A DNA stretch of 19,933 bases, taken from positions 1 through 19,933 of the forward strand of contig SYAK01000573.1 of NCBI GenBank assembly GCA_005788935.1, in the 5' to 3' direction. Made by a program: the position numbers and the translations under genes. The DNA is from Pseudomonadota bacterium (GTDB lineage Bacteria; Myxococcota; UBA9042; PHBI01). A model generated the notes under the pieces. That model did no database searches. It saw nothing but the letters and a program-made list of their open reading frames with translations, and was not told the DNA's origin. Shown piece by piece: positions 8,318-17,500 of the stretch. Position 1 is the first letter of the stretch, and each line of letters begins with the position of its first letter.

Positions 8318-9790
8318 GTGCCGAAGACGTACGCCCCCCGACCCGGTCCGGCCCCTGTCCAGCAGAACGGCGCCGCTCAGGACCCTGCGAGTGCCCGGTC
8401 CCCGTTGCGTGGCCTGACGTTTGACCAGGGGCAGCAGGCGGTGGCGCCCCCTGTTCAGGCCAAGGGCGGCCGAAAGGGTGCTGCACCCGCCGCCGCGCAG
8501 GGGCCCGCCGGAGCACAGGCGCAGACTGGCGCTCAGGCTCAGGCTCCGGGCCAGCGGGGGCCTCAGGCGCCGCGTCAGCTGAACTTGAAGAAGGGCGTCG
8601 CGCAGCGCCTCGGTGCGGTCGACTCGCTCGCCTCGGCCACCGCCGCCGTCGGTGGCGTGCTCGACGCCATGGCGCCGACCGCTGGTGAGGGCTTTGAGGG
8701 CTCGGTGGAGGTCGAAATCAAGCCGCCAGCAGGCGTCGGGTTCTACATGAAGCTCGGCCTGAACGGCTCGGTGAAGCGGCTCGAGGTCGACGGCAAGACC
8801 GAGCTCACGGTCGGTGTCGCGGGAGACGCAGCCATCGACGCGGGCTGGCTGGGACGCTACGGCGCGACCTGGCACGCAGGGGTCAAGGGGGCTCTCGGCG
8901 TCAAGGCCACGGGCGACAGCGGCGGCCACTGCATGCAGCTCTTCGGGCTCGGCGTGCATGACTGGGTGAAGGCCTGTCCTGGCGGCGGATACGTGGCGTC
9001 GGCGCTGTTTGGCGGCGCGTACGAGGGCGACGTCCTGAAGTCGATGAAGCCCGAAGGGCACGCCAAGGAGAGCTCGCTCGAGTACTCGGCCGAGCTTGGG
9101 CTCGACGTCGGCGGTGGTCTCGAGGCGGGCGAGGACCACAAGGTCGAGGGCGAGGCTGGCGTGGCCGCGACCCGGACCAACAAGGTCACGAAGGGGCGCG
9201 ACGGCAAGCGCAAGGACGAGGTCGAGACGGCGACGGTCATCTCGGTGGCGCTCGCAGGCGAGACGGCCGGGTTCGCCGGGTCGGGCGAGGCGGAGCTGAC
9301 CATCAAGCCCGGTCAGAAGCCGGACCTCGAGCTCTCGCTCGACCTCGTGCCAAAGGATCTCGACGGCAAGGCGACGGCCTTCCTCGCGAAGAGCCTCGCC
9401 GACCTCGTCAAGCCGCTGCTCAAGACGGCCGCGAAGGCGGCGCCCGACGAGCGGACGCGCACGGCGCTCGCGGTTGGCGTCGGCTGGTTGCCGTCGCAGC
9501 TCATCGCCGAAAAGATCGACGCCTCGAAGGGCCTGGCGATGGGCTACGCCCTGGGTCTCAATTACGAAAACGGGGCCTTCAAGGGCTGGGAGCTCTCGCT
9601 CACGCGGGAGGTCGAGGCCGAGATGGGCCCGCTCGCGATCGCGGGCAAGACCTCGCGGGAGCTTGCCTCGGGTGAGGCCGCGCCCAAGGCTGCTGCTGCG
9701 CCCGCCGCCGCAGCGGCTCCGGCGGCTGCACCTGCACCGGCCAGGAAGGCGCAGCCCGGGAAGAAGAAGAAGGGCGGAGGCCGTCGATGA
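8318..9790 (+). CDS. Uncharacterised Ala/Pro-rich protein with N-terminal LRGLTFDQG motif
   Basis: 490 residues from GTG 8318. I do not recognise the family. Residues 1-27 are Pro/Gln-rich. Residues 28-47 carry SPLRGLTFDQG followed by AVAPPVQ. From memory this resembles short N-terminal motifs on secreted or injection-system-linked proteins of myxobacteria, but that is not a firm match. A disordered Ala/Gln/Gly linker follows (about 48-90), then a helix, then a long beta-rich Gly-containing region (about 120-430) of alternating charged and small residues, and an Ala-Pro tail ending in a KKKKGGGRR-like basic cluster. There is no signal peptide or membrane helix, so it is cytoplasmic unless exported by a dedicated system. 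The stop overlaps the start of the zinc-ribbon gene, implying coupled translation. It may be a structural, effector-like or cargo protein; none is proven. Confidence 0.75.
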   Translation: MPKTYAPRPGPAPVQQNGAAQDPASARSPLRGLTFDQGQQAVAPPVQAKGGRKGAAPAAAQGPAGAQAQTGAQAQAPGQRGPQAPRQLNLKKGVAQRLGAVDSLASATAAVGGVLDAMAPTAGEGFEGSVEVEIKPPAGVGFYMKLGLNGSVKRLEVDGKTELTVGVAGDAAIDAGWLGRYGATWHAGVKGALGVKATGDSGGHCMQLFGLGVHDWVKACPGGGYVASALFGGAYEGDVLKSMKPEGHAKESSLEYSAELGLDVGGGLEAGEDHKVEGEAGVAATRTNKVTKGRDGKRKDEVETATVISVALAGETAGFAGSGEAELTIKPGQKPDLELSLDLVPKDLDGKATAFLAKSLADLVKPLLKTAAKAAPDERTRTALAVGVGWLPSQLIAEKIDASKGLAMGYALGLNYENGAFKGWELSLTREVEAEMGPLAIAGKTSRELASGEAAPKAAAAPAAAAAPAAAPAPARKAQPGKKKKGGGRR

Positions 9791-10041
9791 GCCCGAAGCC
9801 GCGGTGCCACTTTTGCGGTGACGACCTCAAGGGGCGCGCCGACACGACCTGGGACGGTGGCGGGGTCCGGGTCGACGACTGCGCGCGTTGCGGGGTTTAC
9901 CACCTGCCGCAGGACCTCGTGCCGGTGGTCGACGGGCTCTCGGACCCGGCGCGGGCCGAGATCGCGGCCTACCTCGCGGACCTCTTCGGGCTCGAGGACG
10001 CCGAGCCGATGCGCTTCACGGCCGCCTTCTTCGGGCTCTGA
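9787..10041 (+). CDS. Small zinc-ribbon protein coupled to upstream gene
   Basis: 84 residues. The start codon overlaps the preceding stop (ATGA, 9787-9790), a strong sign of translational coupling. Two CxxC knuckles (CHFC at 7-10, CARC at 32-35) spaced by 21 residues form a likely zinc ribbon. The rest (about 45-84) is acidic and probably helical. There is no signal or membrane segment. No function is recognised. Tight coupling suggests that it works with the upstream protein, for example as a chaperone, adaptor or antidote; this is an inference from position only. A terminator-like hairpin about 110 bases downstream closes the unit. Confidence 0.7.
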   Translation: MSPKPRCHFCGDDLKGRADTTWDGGGVRVDDCARCGVYHLPQDLVPVVDGLSDPARAEIAAYLADLFGLEDAEPMRFTAAFFGL

Positions 10042-10148
10042 CAGCCCCGCGACGGAGCGAGGCAGCACCAGCCGGTCAAGGCCCGTCTCGGCCAGGTTGG
10101 CCCGCGTCGCGCGCGGCGTGTGCGCAGGCCACCCCGCATCAACGGCTG

Positions 10149-10171
10149 CCCGTGCCTTTTGCACGGGTTTT
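10149..10171 (+). terminator. Intrinsic terminator after the two-gene unit
   Basis: CCCGTGC (10149-10155), loop CTTTT, GCACGGG (10161-10167), then TTTT: a perfect 7-bp GC-rich stem followed by a short T-run. It lies about 110 bases after the zinc-ribbon stop and just before the promoter of the giant lipoprotein, so it would insulate the two units. The T-run is short, so efficiency may be modest. Confidence 0.55.
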
Positions 10172-10182
10172 CCGCGTTCTGC

Positions 10183-10211
10183 TTGAGCTCATGGGGCGTT
10201 TCGGCTAGAGT
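10183..10211 (+). promoter_or_regulatory. Candidate housekeeping promoter of the giant lipoprotein gene
   Basis: TTGAGC (10183-10188) and TAGAGT (10206-10211) are separated by exactly 17 bases; each matches the sigma-70 consensus at 4 of 6 positions. It lies right after the terminator and about 95 bases before the GTG start, leaving a leader of about 90 bases. No other stretch of the 265-base gap 10042-10306 looks promoter-like, and I see no gene in that gap. Confidence 0.45.
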
Positions 10212-10306
10212 CTCGCCGCTCCTGTGTCCATCGGGGGCAGCCCCCCCCTGGCGGTCACGCAGGCGATGCCGGCGCGGACAGCCACGCAGGCCTTGGAGGT
10301 GACGCG

Positions 10307-11566
10307 GTGAGTATCCCCGGGACCGTTGCTCGCTCTGGTTTCGCCCTCGTCCTGCTCGCCTCCGCGCTGGCCGCCTGCCACGACGCCGACGTCACCGGTT
10401 GCCCTGCTGGGGACGCCTCCTGCGTCTGCGGGCCAACCGTGAACTGTGCCGAGGGTGCGACCTGCGAGGATGGTGTCTGCGTGCCGGACACGGCGCCAGC
10501 GGACGCCACGATGCCGGACATCGCGATCATCGACGTCGTCGCCCCGAGCCCCGATGTGCCGGCGACCGTCGACGCGGCCGCGGATCCGGACGCGCCCGCC
10601 GCCGAGGACGTGCTGGCCTCCGAGGAGACGGTCCTCTCGTGCGGCGTGATACCATTCGGGGAATCCTGCGCCTGCCGCGAGAACGCCGACTGCGCCTCCG
10701 GGTTCTGCATCCCGAGCAGTGACGGGGCCTCCGCGTGCACACGCACGTGCGACTCCGACTCCGACTGTGCGGCCGGTCTCTCGTGTCTGTTCGTGACGCT
10801 GCCCGGCATCGATCCGACCTTTCTCTGCGTCGACCCGAGCATCAACCTCTGTCGTCCCTGCTCCGACGACGCCGAGTGCCAGGCCGATGCGCTCGGTGTC
10901 AGCGGCGCCCGCTGCGTCCGCTATGGCGCCGAGGTCGGCAGCTTCTGCGGTGTTCCGTGTGTCGGGGATGCAGACTGTCCCGACAGCTACGCATGCCGTG
11001 AGGTCGAGGCGCTCGAGTCCGGGGCGACGCTGAAGCAGTGCGTGCTCGCCGACGCCGAGGCCACCTGCGCCTGTTCGGGTCGGTCGGTCGCCCAGGCGGC
11101 CTTCACCCACTGCACCCAGAACCGCTGCGAGGGCGTGCGCGTGTGCGAGGCCGAGGGGCTCGGCCCCTGCACCGACCCCGACGGCATGCTGTGCGCCGAC
11201 GCGGTGCCTGTCGCCGTGACGTTCGACCCTCAGGGCGGCCAGCTCTCGGGCCCGGCGACCACCACGGTCTACGTGGGCGACCCCTACGGGCCGCTCCCCC
11301 AGGCCACGCGCGAGGGCTACACGTTCCTCGCCTGGTACACCGAGCCTGCCGGCCTCGGCCAGGTCATCGCCGCGGACACGGTCGTCACGGTGCGCGACCC
11401 CCACACCCTCTACGCGGCCTGGGACGCGCGCAGCTTCCTCGTCACCTTCGACAGCGCGGGCGGCAGCCCCTGCGACCCGCGCCAGGTGCGATTCGGTCAG
11501 CGCTATGACCTCGGAGGCGCCCTCTGCGCGCCGACCCTGCGCGGGCACACCTTCATCGGTTGGTAA
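10307..11566 (+). CDS. Giant InlB-repeat lipoprotein, N-terminal part (ends at in-frame TAA)
   Basis: 419 residues from GTG 10307, with GGAGG (10295-10299) 7 bases upstream. The N-terminus is a textbook lipoprotein signal: a basic start, a hydrophobic run, then the lipobox LAAC (Cys24). An acidic, Pro-rich spacer follows. Residues about 110-290 form a cysteine-rich head with repeated motifs such as ENADCASGFC and DSDCAAGLSC, typical of myxobacterial surface proteins. One complete InlB-type B-repeat starts at residue 300, and a second is cut after HTFIGW by TAA (11564-11566). The same frame then continues with LGDVGTG and finishes the repeat. The natural product is therefore almost certainly one protein with the downstream frame. 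If the TAA is real, this part alone would be an exported lipoprotein stub. Confidence 0.85.
   Translation: MSIPGTVARSGFALVLLASALAACHDADVTGCPAGDASCVCGPTVNCAEGATCEDGVCVPDTAPADATMPDIAIIDVVAPSPDVPATVDAAADPDAPAAEDVLASEETVLSCGVIPFGESCACRENADCASGFCIPSSDGASACTRTCDSDSDCAAGLSCLFVTLPGIDPTFLCVDPSINLCRPCSDDAECQADALGVSGARCVRYGAEVGSFCGVPCVGDADCPDSYACREVEALESGATLKQCVLADAEATCACSGRSVAQAAFTHCTQNRCEGVRVCEAEGLGPCTDPDGMLCADAVPVAVTFDPQGGQLSGPATTTVYVGDPYGPLPQATREGYTFLAWYTEPAGLGQVIAADTVVTVRDPHTLYAAWDARSFLVTFDSAGGSPCDPRQVRFGQRYDLGGALCAPTLRGHTFIGW
11564..11566 (+). other. In-frame nonsense codon splitting one gene
   Basis: TAA occupies residue 420 of the joined frame, right after the invariant GW of repeat 2. Other repeats have Tyr, Trp, Phe, His, Leu, Met or Arg here; repeat 13 reads TGG-TAC-CTC where this one reads TGG-TAA-CTC, so a single C-to-A change explains it. 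No frame change is needed. Confidence 0.85.
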
Positions 11567-11593
11567 CTCGGAGACGTCGGGACCGGGACGCGG

Positions 11594-14500
11594 GTGACGG
11601 GCGACACGCTCGTCTCGACCGCGGGGGACCATGTGCTGCGCGCCAGCTGGCTTGCGGGCGCTGCCACGGTGAGCGTCGACAGCGCGGGCGGCACTCCGTG
11701 CGACGCCACCGCGGTGACCTTCGGTCAGCCTTACGGGGCGCTCTGCGTGCCCTCGCGCCCGGGCTACGTGTTCGGCGGCTGGCACGAGGAGGCCAGCGGG
11801 GCTGGGGCCGAGGTCACGGCCACGACCGTCGTGGCCAACGCCGACGACCACACGCTCTACGCGACCTGGACCGCAGCCACCATCCAGGTGATCTTCGACG
11901 CGGCCGGTGGGGTTGCGCCCGTGCCGTCCACCCGTGCGCTGACGTTCGCTCAGGCCTACGGAGAGCTGCCTGCGACGACCCGCGAGGGGCACATCTTCGG
12001 GGGCTGGTGGACCTCGCCAGCGGGTGGCAGTGAAGTCACCCCCGCCACCGAGGTCTCGAACCCGGCCGACCACGTGCTCTACGCCCGCTGGACCGCGAGC
12101 CGTCCCCAGGTCAGCTTCGACTCGAAGGGGGGCACCGCCTGCGAGCCCCGCACCGTCACGTTCGGCCAGGCCTACGGGGCCGCGGGGCCGCTGTGCGTGC
12201 CGACGCGTACCGGGTTCACCTTCGGTGGATGGCTGACGGCTGATGACGGGACGGGTTCGGCGGTGGGCGACGCGACGGTCGTGTCGAACCCGGAGTCGCA
12301 CGTGCTCTATGCCCGCTGGACGGCGCGCCGCTACACGGTGAGCTTCGACAGCGATGGTGGAACCCCGTGCGACACGATGTCGGTCATCTTCCGCCAGACC
12401 TACGGGCCCCTGTGCGAGCCAACTCGGACGGGCTGGACCTTTGAAGGCTGGTTCGACGCCCCGGACGCCGGAAACCTCATCACGGCGACGAGCATCGTCG
12501 TCATTGCGGCGAACCACACCCTGTACGCGCGGTGGACGGTCAACACCGTGACGGTCAGCTTCGACACCCGGGGCGGCTCGAGCTGTGCTCCCCGTACCGT
12601 GGCCTATGGCCAGGCCTATGGTGCGAGCGGGCCGCTCTGCGTGCCGGCGCGCGCGGGCTACACGTTTGGCGGCTGGTTCACCGGCGTCGGAGGCACAGGC
12701 GGCGTCGTCACGGGGACGACCCCGATGAACCGCACCGTCAGCCACACGCTGTATGCCGGCTGGACCGCCGCGACGCTGACCGTCACCTACGACAACGGAC
12801 CAGGCGCGGGCTGCGGCACCCAGTCGGTGGTGCATGGCGACCCCTACGGACCTCTGTGTACGCCGTCGCGGCTCGGGCACACGTTTGGCGGGTGGATGAC
12901 GGCGCCCGACGGCAGCGGCAGCACCGTGACCGCCACGACGACCGTGACCGCCGTCGCGGACCACACCCTCCACGCGCGCTGGACCGCGGACGCCTATGTC
13001 GTGAGCTTCGACTCGCAAGGCGGGACGAGCTGCGCGCCGATCACCGTCCGCTACGGGCTGACCTACGGCGAGGGCGCGCCAGGCGGAGCCCTCTGCGTGC
13101 CGACGCTGCCGGGTAACCTCTTTGACGGCTGGTACGACACGAGCGGCGCCCGCATCGTGGCCACCACCGTGGTCACGCGGACCCAGAGTCACACGCTGCA
13201 GGCCCGCTGGAAGCGCGTGCCGTACGTCGTCAACTTCGACAGTGCGGGCGGCACGACGCCATCCCCCGCGACCAAGAGCGTGAACTACGGCAGCCTCTAC
13301 GGCGCCCTCGCCATCACCTCGCGGCTCGGGCACACCTTCGCGGGCTGGTGGACCGAGCCGGATGGGGCTGGCGACGAGGTCACCCCCGACACGACCGTCC
13401 GCCAGACCTCGAACCACACGCTCTACGCGGCCTGGACCGCGAGCCGCTTCACCGTGCGCTTCGACGCCAAGGGTGGCAGCGCCTGCGCCGATCTGCCGGT
13501 CATCTTCGGCGCGGCCTACGGGACGGCCGCTCCGGGCGGCGCGCTGTGCGTCCCGGTCCGCGCCGGTTTCGCCTTTGGCGGCTGGTACGACGCCGACACC
13601 GAGGCTGGCAATCCGGTGTCGGGCGGCACGGTGGTGGCCATCGCGGGTGACCACACCCTCTTCGCGCGCTGGGTGACCAACGCCTACACGGTCACGTTCA
13701 ACCCGCAGGGCGGCACCGCGCCGAGCCCGTCCGCCACGATGGCGGTCCAGTTCGGGGTTCCGTACGGGGCGCTCCCGGCCACGACCCGAGCCGGTTACGT
13801 CTTCAGCGGCTGGTGGACGAGCCCGGCGGGCCAGGGGAACCAGATCACGGGCACCACGACCGTGTCGCGCGCCGAGTCCCACACGCTCTACGCCCACTGG
13901 GTGGCGGGCAGCTACGTGGTGACGTATGACAACCGGGGCGGCACGGGGTGCAATACGCACAGCGTGGTCTTTGGTGATCGCTATGATCTCCGCGCGCCGC
14001 TCTGCGCGCCGACGCAGACGGGCTTCGTCTTCGCGGGCTGGTACCTCGCGGAGACCTTCGCGGGCGACCCTGTCGTCGGCGAGACGCTCGTGACGACGCC
14101 GGGCGCCCACACGCTCTTCGCGCGATGGACCTCTGTCGCCTATGTCGTGAGCTTCGACGCCACGGGCGGCTCGGCCTGCGCCGATCTGACCGTCCGCTAC
14201 GGCCGCCCCTACGGCGAGGCCGCTCCGGGCGGGGCGCTGTGCACACCGACGCGGTCGGGCTACGTCTTCGACGGGTGGCTTGACGCCTCGAGCAACGTCG
14301 TCACGGCCGCGACCACGGTCGCTCGTGCCGAGAACCACACGCTCCGGGCCCGCTGGCAGGCGCAGCAATATGGGGTGACCTTTGACGCGGGCGAGGGGAC
14401 GCTCGCGAGCCCGCCGGGCAAGTCCGTGACGTACGGGCAGCCCTACGGGGCCCTGGCGTTCACGTCGCGGGTCGGCTACGCGCTCTCGGGCTGGCGGACG

Positions 14501-17500
14501 ATGCCGGAGGGAGGCGGGGCCGAGGTGACGGCTGACACCGTGGTCACGCGGGCCGAGTCGCACACGCTGCACGCGGCCTGGACGGCCAACCGGTACACCG
14601 TGTCGTACGACGTCAAGGGCGGCAGCGCCTGCGCCGGATTCGAGGCGACGTTCGGGCTGGCCTACGGCGCCTCGGCCCCGGGCGGGGCCCTCTGCCTGCC
14701 GTCGCGTGCGGGTCACACCTTCGGCGGCTGGTTTGACGGCGAGGTCGACGGGAGCGCCCGCGTCACCGAGGCGTCGACGGTCGTCATTCCCGGCAGCCAT
14801 ACGCTCGTCGCGCGATGGACGGCCAACAGCTACACCGTGAGCTTTGACGGTGGCCTCTGCGCGTCGCGGATGGTGCGTTACGGCTCGCGCTACGATTACC
14901 TCGCCCAGACCGGCCTCACGCAGCCGCTCTGCACGCCGAGTCAGTCGGGCTACCGCTTCATTCAGTGGTGCCTCGACCCGGCCTGCGCCAATGGTGCGGT
15001 GACTGGAGCGACGATCGTGACGCTCGCCGCCAACCACACCCTGTACCCCCGGTGGGAGGCGTGCCCGGCGGGCACCTACGCCGACGGCAGCAACGCCTGC
15101 GCCGCGTGCGACCCGACCTGCGCGACCTGTTCGGGCGGCGGCGCCAACGCCTGCCTCAGCTGCACCTCGCCCGCCTTCCTGAGCGGCACGAGCTGCCTCA
15201 CGTGCGGCCCCGACCAGATCCGCGTCACCTACGACCCCCAGGGCGGCACGCCGACGCCGCCGCCGGACTGCCGCACCATCGGGCAGCCGTTCGGTCCGCT
15301 CGCGAGCCCCACGAAGACGGGGAACTTCCTGACCGGCTGGTTCGGCGCGTCTGCGGGTGGACAGCAGTGGACGCCGAGCACCGTCATCCCGGTCGGATCG
15401 GGCCCGATGACCCTCTACGCGCAGTGGGCGGCCGGGACGGGGCAGTACCTCGTGACCTACAACAATCAGGGCGGCGCCGAGTGCACCAGCCTCGCGGTGC
15501 GCTACGGCGAACGCTATGGACTCCTCGCGCCCAACCAGCAGCTCTGTCGCCCGACCCGGGCTGGCTACACCTTCGAGGGCTGGTACACGACGGCGTCGGG
15601 GGACGGCACGGTTGTGTCCGGCGCGACGACCGTGACGACGATGGCCGACCACAGCCTCTACGCGCGCTGGGTCGTCACGGGCAACGAACTCATCGTGTGG
15701 CCGCCAGTCGCCAACGTGCGGAACGAGAGCTCGACGCGCTTCGAGATCACGGCGCTCGGCGGGTCTCCGGGCAACGCGATGATGCGCTACTGTTTCGAGA
15801 TCGCGTCGGGCCCGGGGTCCGTGTGGACCTACGGCAACGTCGGCACCTATACGCCGCCTGGCACCTCGGGCACCAACGGGCAGCAGGTGGTGGTCCTCGT
15901 GTGGCCGAACGACTCGGACGAGGACTGCAACGATCCCGGCGTCGAGAAGACGACCGTCACGCTGACACTCGTCAACGGCTCGATCGGCATCGACACCAAC
16001 ACCCTCGCTGCGGACCGCCAGTATACGTGGACCGTCGCCGTCGGGAGCAAGGTGGACCTCGGATTGGCGATCGGGACCACCTATGCCAGCGAGGTGGCGC
16101 CGGGATTCCCCGTCGTCGAGAGTGACGCGGACGAGGACGGGACGCTCTCGGGCACGCTGTCGCCGGTCTACACGGCGCCGACGACCATCGCGGGCGACGT
16201 GGCCTACGACGTTCTCCGCTGGAAGAGCCCGGACAATTTCCCGGCTGGCAACCCGACCGGCACCAACACCTACGTCTACGTGCGTATCGTGAAGGTCAAG
16301 CAGGTCGAGATCGGGACCCAGCACGTGTGCGCCATCGACACGCTCGGTGAGCTGAAGTGCTGGGGCGACAACACGCAGCGGCAGCTCGGGCTCGAGGACT
16401 CGGCGACCAGTACGGTGATGACGCCTCACCTGCGCCCGTGGGTGAGCTGGCAGGGGCGTCGGGCCGTCAAGGTGAACGCGGGGTTCGAGCACACGTGCGC
16501 CATCTTCGCGGATTTCAGCGCGACCTGCTGGGGACGCGACAATTTCGGCCAGCTCGGCAACGGCGCGGCCTCGACGGTCGCGACGATTTCAAACGCGACC
16601 GCCATCAACCTCTGCGCGATGTACACGGTCCAGAATGACTGCCTCGCCGAGCCGGGCTGTGCGTGGAGCGCGGGGTCCTGTGTCACCACGACCTACGCGT
16701 TGACCGCCCTCTCGGCGGGCAACGCGACGACCTGCGGCATCCGGTCGGACGGCAAGGCGCTGTGCTGGGGGCGCAACGCGCTGGGAACCGTCGGTATCGG
16801 CAACGTGGTCGACCAGCCGAGTCCCCAGCTCGTTCAGTTCCGGGTCGGCGGGGCGGCAACGGGCGCGCTTTTGAACCTTCGGGCCGTGAGCATCTCGACC
16901 AACGAGTCGAACTACAGCGGTCACGGCTTCAACACGTGCGCGGTCCTCGAGGACGGCTCGCCCTGGTGCTGGGGCAGCGATGGAGCGACCTCGGTCTCGG
17001 AGACGCTGGGCGGTTTCGGCCAGAGCACCAGCCTGCCGAAGCCGGTCACGAACAAGCCCGCGAACCGGACCTTCAAGAGCATCGTCGTTGGCTACGCCCA
17101 CACCTGCGGCCTGCTCGACGACAACACCGTGGCGTGCTTCGGTGAGGTCGTGCGGAGTTCGTACGCCACCCCGACGACGCAGATGTTCACGGCGGTGTCG
17201 CACCTGAGCGTCGGGGCCTACATGAACGCGGTCGTGACAAACGGCGTCCTGAGGACCTGGGGTAGCGACCAGCAGTACAGCCTCGGCGATGGAAATATGG
17301 TCGACAAGGCGTACTCGAACCCTGACAGCCCGAACATCGGCGCGACGACGGTCCTCGGGCTCTCGTCGAGCGGCGCCTGGTATTACGATACTGGCTCGAC
17401 GACCATGGTCCTGCGTCAGGACGGGCGCCTCATGTGCTTCGGGGCGAACGAGTTCAACCAGTGCGCGACCACCCTGTCGAGTGGCTCGGCGGTGGACATT

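Larger units (their letters stand above)
11204..15676 (+). repeat. Array of 19 InlB B-type protein repeats
   Basis: Nineteen divergent in-frame units of about 215-240 bases. Approximate starts: 11204, 11431, 11660, 11876, 12097, 12326, 12541, 12770, 12989, 13217, 13442, 13679, 13907, 14135, 14363, 14588, 14825, 15205 and 15440. Each encodes a beta-grasp-like unit ending in a HTLYARW-like strand. Two subtypes occur: a Cys type (GGxxC paired with LCxP, probably one disulfide per unit) and a Cys-free type (GGxxPSP, LPATTRxG, WWTSPAG) at units 1, 4, 10, 12 and 15. Unit 17 is degenerate with extra cysteines. Confidence 0.85.

Noticed and set aside
9562..10164. A 200-codon minus-strand frame over the zinc-ribbon gene
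   Set aside because: It is a shadow frame; the plus strand has ATGA coupling and paired CxxC knuckles.
11594..11596. GTG 11594 as a genuine start of an independent gene
   Set aside because: There is no Shine-Dalgarno or signal peptide, and it lies in the middle of InlB repeat 2.
11204..15676. CRISPR or DNA-level tandem repeat
   Set aside because: Units are divergent at the DNA level, contiguous and in frame; this is a protein repeat without spacers.
10205..16492. A 2,095-codon open frame on the minus strand opposite the InlB array
   Set aside because: It is an antisense shadow of a very GC-rich repeat gene. Its translation is Arg/Val/Gly/Ala-rich with no domain, signal or plausible start, while the plus strand has clear repeats and domains.
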